Shown here one piece after another: positions 1 to 5,824 of a stretch of 8,945 nucleotides of DNA. The position numbers and the translations under genes were made by a program. Source of the stretch: Myxococcales bacterium (GTDB lineage: Bacteria > Myxococcota > Myxococcia > Myxococcales > Myxococcaceae); NCBI GenBank assembly GCA_009885595.1, contig VFKJ01000673.1, forward strand, positions 1-8,945. The letters run 5' to 3'. Below the pieces are notes generated by a model, which saw only the letters and a list, made by a program, of their open reading frames with translations, did no database searches and was not told the origin of the DNA. Numbering within the stretch: the stretch's first letter is position 1; every line of letters starts with the position of its first letter.

Positions 1-57
1 CGTAATCGCGTGATGACGTTTTCCGCTCGGATTGAAGAACGTCATCACGCGATTACG
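1..57. repeat. Perfect 20-bp inverted repeat with 17-nt spacer
   Basis: The arm at 1-20 (CGTAATCGCGTGATGACGTT) is the exact reverse complement of 38-57. The spacer is 21-37. The arms are about 50% GC, clearly lower than the surrounding DNA. The left arm starts at the first base of the window, so the palindrome may extend further left. No T-run follows the right arm on the + strand, so an intrinsic terminator for rightward transcription is not supported. For leftward transcription the flank is outside the window. It could be a bidirectional transcript-end hairpin, a short palindromic mobile element or a protein-binding site; the sequence does not decide. Confidence 0.85.
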
Positions 58-353
58 TTGCTCGAGACCTGCGCCGGACCCCACCTCGTCAGCACCACGA
101 CGCTGAGGATCCGAGAATCAGGGTGCTCCGCGCCGAGAGGCCATTCCGCTCAGGGCAAGGAGGAGATCCTTCCCACCTTGCTCTCCTCGAGCGTTTTTTC
201 CTTGGAAGCTGGGGACCCCGCTGCGCTCCAAGTGGGTTCGCAAGTGGGGCAACCTCGGCTGAGCATGGCGCCGGCGTATGACCTGCGCCCACTGAACAGC
301 TGTGCACACGTATTACATGCGGGCCCTGCGCCCTGTCCTGACCGCTCCCAGCG
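1..353. other. Stretch without a convincing gene
   Basis: Apart from the inverted repeat at its left end, this region shows no gene I can support. A 144-codon open frame runs rightward from base 10, but its translation is Ser/Arg/Pro-rich with no recognisable family, it begins inside the palindrome and it runs antisense through the repeat gene. Two short leftward frames (ending at 89 and 118) are equally unconvincing. The third leftward frame is open from about 157 to 11 with fairly high third-position GC and ends in two consecutive TGA codons inside the palindrome. It might be a gene remnant, but it has no ATG and no recognised homology. The stretch lies downstream of the leftward block, so it may hold that transcript's 3' end. 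Confidence 0.5.
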
Positions 354-671
354 TCACTGCGGCTTGCGCGGGTGGATCAGCGGCCGGCTGTCGTCGACGC
401 CCGTGCCGGGACGCCTGGCGACGACCCCGGGCTTGGCCGGGTGAATGTTGGGCCGGCGCTCATCGACTTCCGGGCGAGCACCCGTGCCGGGACGCTTGGC
501 GACGACCCCGGGCTTGGCCGGGTGGATGTTCGGGCGCCCGTTGTCGTTCGCCTTCCAGCCCGCTGCCGGCTTGTCCACTGCCGCCTTCGCCTTCTGGGAG
601 ACCTCTCTGACCTCGGCTCGGGAGGGCATCGAAGGGGCTGCGGACGAGGGGCGCTTCGCTGAGATGGGCAT
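354..671 (-). CDS. Hypothetical proline-rich repeat protein, 105 aa
   Basis: I do not recognise this protein. It has a Ser/Pro/Ala-rich N-terminal part (residues 1-34), then a KPAAGWKA element (34-41), then a basic, proline-rich tail made of repeats. RPNIHPAKP opens two 19-residue repeats at 46-64 and 73-91, and a truncated third copy, RPLIHPRKP, occupies 96-104 at the C-terminus. There is no signal peptide, membrane segment or cysteine, and it looks largely disordered. An in-frame GTG at 680 is an alternative start. I chose the ATG at 671 because GGTGA lies a few bases upstream, and because the resulting N-terminus (MPIS...) resembles that of the upstream neighbour (MPTR...). It begins 48 bases after the stop of that gene on the same strand, so co-transcription is likely. 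The shared KPxAGWxA element suggests the two proteins are related in targeting or function. The role is unknown; the coding call rests mainly on the in-frame protein repeat. Confidence 0.65.
   Translation of the reverse strand: MPISAKRPSSAAPSMPSRAEVREVSQKAKAAVDKPAAGWKANDNGRPNIHPAKPGVVAKRPGTGARPEVDERRPNIHPAKPGVVARRPGTGVDDSRPLIHPRKPQ
360..536 (-). repeat. Tandem intragenic repeats encoding RPNIHPAKP units
   Basis: Copies lie at 480-536 and 399-455, 81 bases (27 codons) apart, with about four mismatches over the 56 bases compared. A degenerate partial third copy lies at 360-386, spaced 23 codons from the second. The period is a multiple of three and the protein repeat is preserved, so the array evolves in frame inside the 105-aa gene. 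Spacers between units differ, and there are no identical short repeats with regular unique spacers, so this is not a CRISPR array. Confidence 0.9.
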
Positions 672-719
672 GAGGTTCACCGTTGGAGGTTGTGGCGTGA
701 AGTGAAGGCGTGTCGCAGA

Positions 720-1421
720 TCAGCCGAGCAACATGTGGCGTACGATGTCCGTGCCGGGCCGATAGATGAGCGGGCTGGCATCGGGGATCTTGAACATGGC
801 GGCCAGGATGGTCCGCGTATTCGGGGAGTCGCCCAGCCCCAAGTTTCCGTGGGCGTCGATGTAATCCATCACCGCTCCGCGCTCGACCTTGTTCCCGCCG
901 ATCATGAACCTGAGAGGCTCGCCGTTCGTGGTGACGACCTCGAGCTTCTGCAACGCGGACGCGGAGGTGGGCGCGAACGTAATCCACAGCTCGTTCTGAG
1001 GCTCGCCACCCGTGGACGCTCTGATGATCGCGGTCGCCGTGCCCCGCGTGCCAGTGGCTTCCAGGCGAAGGGTGTTCTCGTCGGTCCCCTTCTCGATGTC
1101 GAAGACGGTCTTCCCTCCGTCGATGATGGCGCCGAACTTCGGCGCGTCGGGCGCGACCTGCGTCGGCCGCAACTGGGCGAACACGCCGTTCCACACCTTC
1201 GTCGAGAGGGCGTGCGTCACGGTCTTCAGGTCGTTCGTCTTTCCGCCGATGACGAAGGTGCTGCCATGCTGGCTGAGGGGTACGGAATCGCGACTCGCTG
1301 GCTTCGCGGTCCAGCCGGCCGGCGGCTTCTTCTCGCTCGGCTCTGCTGGCTTGGCCTGTTCCGAAGGTGCTCTTTCGGACACGACGGGGGATGTACGGTT
1401 GCCTGTGATGCGGGTGGGCAT
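720..1421 (-). CDS. Hypothetical protein, 233 aa, with KPPAGWTA leader element
   Basis: No family is recognised. Residues 1-32 are a Pro/Ser/Glu/Lys-rich, probably disordered leader (MPTRITGNRT...), followed by KPPAGWTA (32-39). The remaining ~190 residues look like a soluble mixed alpha/beta domain: it includes GSTFVIGGKTNDL, a GTRGTATAIIRAST segment, LRFMIGGNKVERGAVMDYID and a C-terminal YRPGTDIVRHMLLG. There is no signal peptide, transmembrane segment or known catalytic motif. The frame stays open upstream to 1472, but the ATG at 1421 has GAGG about 10 bases upstream, and the extra 17 residues look like untranslated leader. The downstream repeat gene shares the KPxAGWxA element and probably the transcript. 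Leftward orientation and a 185-base gap separate it from the DUF2934-like gene. Some myxobacterial proteins carry similar short disordered leaders, so an exported or effector-like protein is possible, but that is inference. Confidence 0.75.
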   Translation of the reverse strand: MPTRITGNRTSPVVSERAPSEQAKPAEPSEKKPPAGWTAKPASRDSVPLSQHGSTFVIGGKTNDLKTVTHALSTKVWNGVFAQLRPTQVAPDAPKFGAIIDGGKTVFDIEKGTDENTLRLEATGTRGTATAIIRASTGGEPQNELWITFAPTSASALQKLEVVTTNGEPLRFMIGGNKVERGAVMDYIDAHGNLGLGDSPNTRTILAAMFKIPDASPLIYRPGTDIVRHMLLG

Positions 1422-1606
1422 GGGGGCGTTGCCTCGAGGGTGAAAGACGAGCAGCGGCGCCGAGACAAGCAAAGAGGGAGGGCCCGGTCAAACGGTTGGG
1501 CCGAAGCCCGCGCGCTCAGGCCCCATTGGCTTGATGTGCCGCTTCCCCGGAAACGAGAACTGAACGTCCTCGCCCCGGTGGTGGTGGTGGCGATGAAAGA
1601 CGCGCT
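1422..1606. other. Intergenic leader of the 233-aa gene
   Basis: These 185 bases separate two leftward genes. They probably carry the promoter of the 720-1421 gene, but I see no clear -35/-10 pair. A short GGT microsatellite lies at 1577-1590. GGCCC (1481-1485) and GGGCC (1498-1502) could form a 5-bp stem with no T-run after it, which is too weak to call a terminator. Confidence 0.4.
1432..1435 (-). promoter_or_regulatory. Ribosome binding site GAGG of the 233-aa gene
   Basis: On the minus strand GAGG is followed by ten bases and then ATG (1421-1419). This favours the internal ATG over the longer open frame that begins at 1472. Confidence 0.5.
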
Positions 1607-1951
1607 TCAGCTCAGCCGCACGCCCTGGGCGGCGAGCTTGCCGGACACGGCCGCTTCGGCGTTGACCCAGTCCTGGAAGGGCGAGCCGTTCTTGAAGTTG
1701 CGGCGGGCGGCGCAGCGGTAGGCTTCCTTGCGCACCAGCACCATGAACTCGGCGCGCGAGAGGGTGCGCGCGGGGGGCGCCTCGACCACCGGCCGCGCCA
1801 CCGGCATCGGCGCGGCCAGCGTCTCGACCACCACCGGGGTGAGCGCCGTCTGCTCGGGCAGGGCCTCAGCGGAGCGCTTCACCTTCTTCGAGGTCGCGGC
1901 GGTGGTGGTGGTCTTCTTCGACTTGGACTTCGACGGCTTCTTGGTGGTCAT
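1607..1951 (-). CDS. DUF2934-like small protein with Lys-rich N-terminus, 114 aa
   Basis: The N-terminal ~28 residues are rich in Lys, Thr and Ser (TTKKPSKSKSKK, SKKVKR), resembling histone-like basic tails that could bind nucleic acid. Residues 30-63 form a Pro/Ala/Val linker. Residues 65-108 resemble the DUF2934 pattern: a short helix with an Arg/Ala/Tyr core (RKEAYRCAARR), then a Gly-containing turn and a W-x-x-A-E element (PFQDWVNAEAAV). DUF2934 has no established biochemical function. The start is the ATG at 1951, with a purine-rich GGGGGA a short way upstream; the open frame continues to 2476, but that extension runs antisense through the promoter region and the start of the GGDEF-EAL gene and is not credible. 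The gene diverges from the c-di-GMP enzyme across 249 bases and may share regulation with it. Family assignment is from memory of the motif, so moderate. Confidence 0.75.
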   Translation of the reverse strand: MTTKKPSKSKSKKTTTTAATSKKVKRSAEALPEQTALTPVVVETLAAPMPVARPVVEAPPARTLSRAEFMVLVRKEAYRCAARRNFKNGSPFQDWVNAEAAVSGKLAAQGVRLS

Positions 1952-2200
1952 GAGGGGTCCCCCGAATGGTGCAGTGCGCGGCGCCCTGATCAAGTCCCCG
2001 CGGTGGCGGCGCAATGGGCTGCGGGGCGAGCCATAGATCACATGAGGGGGGCTTCCGTCAAAGCGCACCGTGTCGATTTTCCGAGCAAGTTCTGGAGCGT
2101 GCGGAAGGTGAGGCTGGCAGACTTGATCGGTCGGCTGCCGCCAAGGGGCCGAAAGACTTGATCTGTGCCTGAGTTTGAAGAGGGCTTCCCCCCAAAACCC
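1952..2200. promoter_or_regulatory. Divergent promoter region
   Basis: This 249-base gene-free region lies between the starts of the leftward DUF2934-like gene and the rightward GGDEF-EAL gene, so it should hold both promoters. It is less GC-rich in its right half than the flanking genes. It contains three copies of GACTTGATC, listed separately. I could not assign -35/-10 boxes for either direction with confidence. Confidence 0.6.
1988..2163. repeat. Three copies of 9-mer GACTTGATC (candidate operator)
   Basis: GACTTGATC occurs at 2120-2128 and 2155-2163 on the + strand, 35 bases apart and both preceded by A. It occurs once inverted at 1988-1996 (GATCAAGTC). Three exact copies in under 180 bases of non-coding DNA is more than chance would easily give. 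Copy spacing (35 bases, about 3.3 helical turns) is compatible with cooperative binding on roughly one DNA face. The inverted copy sits about 37 bases from the DUF2934-like start, and the last direct copy 37 bases from the ATG of the GGDEF-EAL gene, so both genes could be controlled. The cognate regulator is unknown. Confidence 0.5.
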
Positions 2201-4537
2201 ATGTCCGTCCGTCAACTCGCCGCCCTGCTGGACACGCTCCCCATTGCCTTCGTGGCCCACGATCAACTGGGCAAAGTCGTGCTCTGGAACCCGGCGGCCG
2301 AGCTGCTGCTGGGCTGGTCGCGCGATGAGGTGCTGGGCCGCGCTTCCCCTCTGCCCGAGAAGGTGACCCGCGCCCCGGTCCCCGCCTCGCCCGCCCACGT
2401 CCCCGTGGTGCAGGTGCTCAACCGCGCCGGCGTCACCATCGAGGTCGCCGCCGCCAGCATGCCCCTGACCGACCACGAAGCGTCAGCGGTGGCGCTCTGG
2501 GTTCCGCACGGCCCCACCGGGCTGGACGGCGCCCGGCTGCGCGCGCTGTTCGAGAACGCGCCGGACGGCATCGTGGTGGTGGACCCCAGGGGCGTGGTCA
2601 TGGAAGCGAACCCGGCCATGGAAACCCTGCTCGGGTGTGCCCCGGACGGCCTGGTGCAGCGCACGGTGGCCGACTTCCTCGAGGGCCACGGCCCGCTCAC
2701 CCCCACCCAGCCCTTCGGGACCCAGAGCGCGGAGACGGTGCTGCTGCGCCGCCGCGACGGTTCCCCGCTCACCGCAAGGCTCACCACCGCGCCCATCGGC
2801 GGGCAGCGCACCGTCGGCTTCTTCCGCGACATCACCGGGGCGCGCCGCAACGAGCTCGAGCGGCGGCTCTTCTCCCGGGTGTTCGAGACCTCGGGCGAGG
2901 CGATCCTCATCACCAACGAGCACAACGCCATCATCGCGGTCAACGAGGCCTTCACCCGCATCACCGGCTACGCGGTCGACGAGGTGCTGGGCAGGAACCC
3001 CTCGATCCTCCAGTCGGGCCGGCACGACCAGGCCTTCTACACCACCCTGTGGGAGGCCCTGAAGGCGCAGGGCATGTGGCGCGGCGAGCTGTGGAATCGG
3101 CGCAAGAGCGGCGAGACCTACTGCGAGTGGACCACCATCAACGCCATTCGCGACGCGCACGGCGCGGTGACCAACTACGTGGCCGTCTTCGCCGACATCA
3201 CCGCGGTCAAGGACAGCCAGGCCCAGGTCACCTACCTGGCCGAGCACGATCACCTCACCGGGTTGCCCAACCGCACCCTGCTGCGAGACCGCCTGGCGCA
3301 GGCCACCGCCAACGCGCAGCGCAGCAACCAGCAGGTCGCGCTGATGATGGTCGACCTCGACGGGTTCAAGGGCATCAACGGCACCCTGGGGCCGTACGAG
3401 GGCGACACCCTGCTGATGGAGATCGCCTACCGCCTCAAGGACGCGGTGCGCGAGGGCGACACGGTGGCGCGCATGGGCGGCGACGAGTTCGCCATCGTGC
3501 TCACCGCGCTCGACAGCGCCGCCGAGTCCCTCGCGGTGGTGAGCAAGGTGCGCGCGGCCATCGCCGAGCCGCTCACCGTGGGCGGCCACGAGCTGTCGGT
3601 GACCGCGTCGATCGGCATCGCCATCTTCCCGCAGGACGGGGCCACCGCGAACATCCTGCTCAGCCACGCCGACTCTGCGATGTACACGGCGAAGGAAGCG
3701 GGGCGCGACACCTCGCGCTTCTTCACCGAGGCGATGAACAGCCGCACGCACGATCGCATGACCCTCGCCAGCGCGCTGGGCCGGGCGCTCGAGCGCGGTG
3801 AGTTCAAGCTGCAGTACCAGCCGCAGCGGCCCATCGTGGGCAACACCATGCTGGGCGCCGAAGCGCTGCTGCGCTGGCACAGCCCCGAGCTGGGGCTGGT
3901 GCGCCCCGACCGCTTCATCCAGCTCGCCGAGGAGACCGGCGCCATCCGCGCCATCGGCGCCTGGGTGCTGAAGGAGGCCGCGCAGAAGGCGAAGGCCTGG
4001 AACCTGCCCGTCTCCGTCAACCTCTCGGTGGTGCAGCTGCAGGACCCCGAGTTCTTCGCCAGGGTGACGCACGTGCTGGAAGAGACGGGCGTCTCGCCGA
4101 CGCTGCTCGAGCTCGAGGTGACCGAGAGCGTGGTGATGAAGGACGCCGCCGCCACCACCGAGCTGCTGAGCCGGCTCAAGGGGCTGGGGTTGCGCCTGGC
4201 GATGGACGACTTCGGCACCGGCTACTCCTCGCTGGCGCAGCTCAAGCGCCTGCCGCTCGATCGGCTGAAGATCGATCGCGCCTTCGTGCGCGAGGTGATG
4301 ACCGACCTGGCCGACCAGGCGGTGGTGGCCGCGGTGATCGCCATGGGCCACGCGCTCAAGCTGCGCATCATCGCCGAGGGCGTGGAGACGCAGGACCAGC
4401 GGGTGCTCCTCGCCGGGCTGGGCTGCGACGAGGTGCAGGGCTACCTCACCGGCTACCCGGTCGACCCGGAAGAGCTCGAGGCCGAGCGCCGGGCGAGCCT
4501 TGACAGCTCCGGGGGCGGCCTCACCTTGAGTCGGTGA
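2201..4537 (+). CDS. PAS-PAS-PAS-GGDEF-EAL cyclic-di-GMP cyclase/phosphodiesterase, 778 aa
   Basis: A soluble sensor enzyme that should make and/or break cyclic di-GMP in response to a signal read by PAS domains; no membrane segments are seen. Approximate domains: PAS1 3-105, PAS2 112-220, PAS3 with PAC 223-345, GGDEF 346-510, EAL 525-770. GGDEF features: DHLTGLPNR from D350, an intact GGDEF signature (426-430), and an RxxD inhibitory site (R417-D420) at the canonical five-residue spacing. The usual FKxIND...GHxxGD reads FKGING...GPYEGD, so the first Asp and the His are replaced. EAL features: EALLRW (E554), N607 in SVNLS, ELEVTES (637-643), DDFGTGYSSL (from D669), K690, AEGVE (E726, E729). 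All key EAL residues are present, so phosphodiesterase activity is expected; cyclase activity is plausible. An in-frame GTG at 2165 would add 12 residues, but those codons have low third-position GC, unlike the rest, so I chose the ATG at 2201. The stop overlaps the next gene by 4 bases. Confidence 0.93.
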   Translation: MSVRQLAALLDTLPIAFVAHDQLGKVVLWNPAAELLLGWSRDEVLGRASPLPEKVTRAPVPASPAHVPVVQVLNRAGVTIEVAAASMPLTDHEASAVALWVPHGPTGLDGARLRALFENAPDGIVVVDPRGVVMEANPAMETLLGCAPDGLVQRTVADFLEGHGPLTPTQPFGTQSAETVLLRRRDGSPLTARLTTAPIGGQRTVGFFRDITGARRNELERRLFSRVFETSGEAILITNEHNAIIAVNEAFTRITGYAVDEVLGRNPSILQSGRHDQAFYTTLWEALKAQGMWRGELWNRRKSGETYCEWTTINAIRDAHGAVTNYVAVFADITAVKDSQAQVTYLAEHDHLTGLPNRTLLRDRLAQATANAQRSNQQVALMMVDLDGFKGINGTLGPYEGDTLLMEIAYRLKDAVREGDTVARMGGDEFAIVLTALDSAAESLAVVSKVRAAIAEPLTVGGHELSVTASIGIAIFPQDGATANILLSHADSAMYTAKEAGRDTSRFFTEAMNSRTHDRMTLASALGRALERGEFKLQYQPQRPIVGNTMLGAEALLRWHSPELGLVRPDRFIQLAEETGAIRAIGAWVLKEAAQKAKAWNLPVSVNLSVVQLQDPEFFARVTHVLEETGVSPTLLELEVTESVVMKDAAATTELLSRLKGLGLRLAMDDFGTGYSSLAQLKRLPLDRLKIDRAFVREVMTDLADQAVVAAVIAMGHALKLRIIAEGVETQDQRVLLAGLGCDEVQGYLTGYPVDPEELEAERRASLDSSGGGLTLSR

Positions 4538-5142
4538 ACGAGCTCCGCATCACCGACCCGCGCGTGCGCGACGCCATCGCGTCCTTCGACCGCGCCGACT
4601 TCCTCCGCCCCGATCAGCAGATCTTTGCCGATGAAGATCGGCCGCTCGACATCGGCGAAGGGCAGACCACCAGCCAGCCGTCGCTGATCGCGTGGACGCT
4701 GGAGCAGCTCGACTTGAGGCCGGGCGCGCGCGCCCTCGAGGTGGGCACCGGCTGCGGCTACCAGACGGCGCTGCTCTCGAAGCTGTGCGCCGAGGTCTAC
4801 AGCGTGGACATCGTCGAGCCGCTGGTGCGCGGGGCCGCCGTGGTGCTGGGCCAGCTCGGCTGCGCCAACGTGAAGCTGCGGGTGGGTGATGGGTATCGCG
4901 GCTGGCCCGAGGCGGCGCCGTTCGATGCCATCGTGGTGTCCGCGGGCGCGATGGGGGTGCCGCCGCCCCTGGTCGAGCAGCTCGCGCCCGGGGGCACGTT
5001 GATCATTCCCGTGGGCGCGGCCGACGACATGTCGCTGGTGCGGATCAAGAAATCGGCGCAGGGCGTGCTCTCCCGCGAGCGCCTGCTCGCCGTGCGGTTC
5101 GTGCCCCTGGTCGGGCCGAACGCCGCGCGCCTCTCGCCTTGA
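4534..5142 (+). CDS. pcm: Protein-L-isoaspartate O-methyltransferase family protein, 202 aa
   Basis: PCMT-family methyltransferases use S-adenosylmethionine to methylate L-isoaspartyl residues in damaged proteins, the first step in restoring normal aspartate. Visible motifs: EGQTTSQP (42-49), the family's substrate-site signature before the SAM fold; ALEVGTGCGYQ (67-77), the SAM-binding glycine loop; the acidic strand end VYSVDIVEP (88-96); GDGYRGWPEAAPFDAIVVSAGA (118-139); and APGGTLIIPVG (151-161). Length is close to the usual 205-225 residues and no motif is missing. The start is a GTG overlapping the stop of the GGDEF-EAL gene (GTGA, 4 bases), which points to translational coupling. There is no signal peptide, so it acts in the cytoplasm. 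PCMT homologues can act on other substrates, so the exact reaction is inferred from family. Confidence 0.9.
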   Translation: MNELRITDPRVRDAIASFDRADFLRPDQQIFADEDRPLDIGEGQTTSQPSLIAWTLEQLDLRPGARALEVGTGCGYQTALLSKLCAEVYSVDIVEPLVRGAAVVLGQLGCANVKLRVGDGYRGWPEAAPFDAIVVSAGAMGVPPPLVEQLAPGGTLIIPVGAADDMSLVRIKKSAQGVLSRERLLAVRFVPLVGPNAARLSP

Positions 5143-5275
5143 GTGAGGTGTCGCGGCGCTGGAAAGATCCTGCGTGAGGGAACCTCATCACCCACGAGTC
5201 TGAAGGAGTAGAGGGTCAGTCAGCGCGCGCCCTGGCTGCTGTGCACGAGCTGTCCGCCGTGAGGGGGGGGAGGGC
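5143..5275. other. Intergenic region before the DUF2378 gene
   Basis: These 133 bases probably carry the promoter and leader of the DUF2378 gene. A small stem, TGAGG (5175-5179) with CCTCA (5183-5187) and a 3-base loop, has no T-run after it and is not a convincing terminator. A run of eight G (5263-5270) followed by AGGG lies directly before the ATG at 5276 and probably contains the ribosome binding site. Confidence 0.45.
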
Positions 5276-5824
5276 ATGTACACGACAGACGGCAGCATGT
5301 TCGAAGGACTCTTCCTTCGAGCACTCCGCGTCGAACCCGGCAGCGAGCTGGCCGTGGACTTGTGTCGCGTCGGCTTCGACGTGACTCGGCTTCAGTCCCA
5401 CTATGACATCTCGGTTTGGGTCGCGAGCGTCGACGTGGCGTCGCGCCACGTCTATCCCCAGGAGGACCGTGATGAAGCGTGGAGGCTCCTTGGGCGTCGC
5501 TTCATCGAGGGCTACTTCAAGACGGCGATTGGGGCCGTCATCGCAGCGGCGATTCCCTTCATGCGTGCCAGTCGGTTCGTCGAGCGGGTCCCGTTCTTTC
5601 TCCGAACCGGCCTCCGGGGCAGCAGCTGCGAGGTGGACTTCTGTGGCCCGGGGCACGCCGTTCTCAGATTCATCGGTCCGCATTCACGATCCGCGATCCT
5701 GATGGGGGGCGTGCTCGAGGTCTGCTTCGAGCAGCTGGGCGAACAAGTCACGTGCACGCCCACGGAACTCGTCGGCGACGACTCTCTGCTCGAAGTCCGG
5801 TGGAACGAGCGCACCTTGAGTTGA
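5276..5824 (+). CDS. DUF2378/TIGR02265 family protein, 182 aa
   Basis: The sequence follows the pattern of a Myxococcales-restricted family (TIGR02265, Pfam DUF2378) that occurs in many paralogous copies per genome. Visible matches: MFEGLFLRAL near the N-terminus (8-17), a GFD-type element (33-35), YPQEDRDEAWRLLGRRFIEGYFKTAIG (60-86), the most diagnostic block, then the RFVERVPFFLRTG segment (100-112), and a C-terminal half with GGVLEVCFEQLG (144-155) and a closing LLEVRW strand (171-176). The function of the family is unknown. The length is typical and no signal peptide or membrane segment is seen; the hydrophobic AIGAVIAAAIPF (84-95) corresponds to a conserved helix rather than a clear transmembrane segment. 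The start is the ATG at 5276 behind a G-rich ribosome binding site. More codons end in A or T than in the GGDEF-EAL gene. The stop abuts the stop of the convergent lipoprotein gene. Confidence 0.88.
   Translation: MYTTDGSMFEGLFLRALRVEPGSELAVDLCRVGFDVTRLQSHYDISVWVASVDVASRHVYPQEDRDEAWRLLGRRFIEGYFKTAIGAVIAAAIPFMRASRFVERVPFFLRTGLRGSSCEVDFCGPGHAVLRFIGPHSRSAILMGGVLEVCFEQLGEQVTCTPTELVGDDSLLEVRWNERTLS

Noticed and set aside
360..536. CRISPR-like repeat array
   Set aside because: Only two to three in-frame imperfect repeats, 56 bases long, with coding spacers and no cas genes.
1577..1590. GGT microsatellite as a regulatory element
   Set aside because: Short GGT runs also occur inside nearby coding sequence and are expected in this composition.
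460..1721. Two overlapping 343-codon open frames (leftward 460-1491, rightward 690-1721)
   Set aside because: Both cross gene boundaries and intergenic DNA and give Arg-rich translations without motifs. The 720-1421 frame on the minus strand has a ribosome binding site and protein-like composition.
1952..2476. N-terminal extension of the DUF2934-like gene up to 2476
   Set aside because: It would run antisense through the promoter region and the first PAS domain; the ATG at 1951 directly precedes the natural Lys-rich N-terminus.
2483..4351. Leftward 622-codon open frame antisense to the GGDEF-EAL gene
   Set aside because: It is the high-GC antisense shadow of a gene with clear domain motifs; the His/Gly/Arg/Ala-rich translation has no recognisable family.
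5175..5187. Terminator after the PCMT gene
   Set aside because: The stem is only 5 bp with a 3-base loop and has no T-run.
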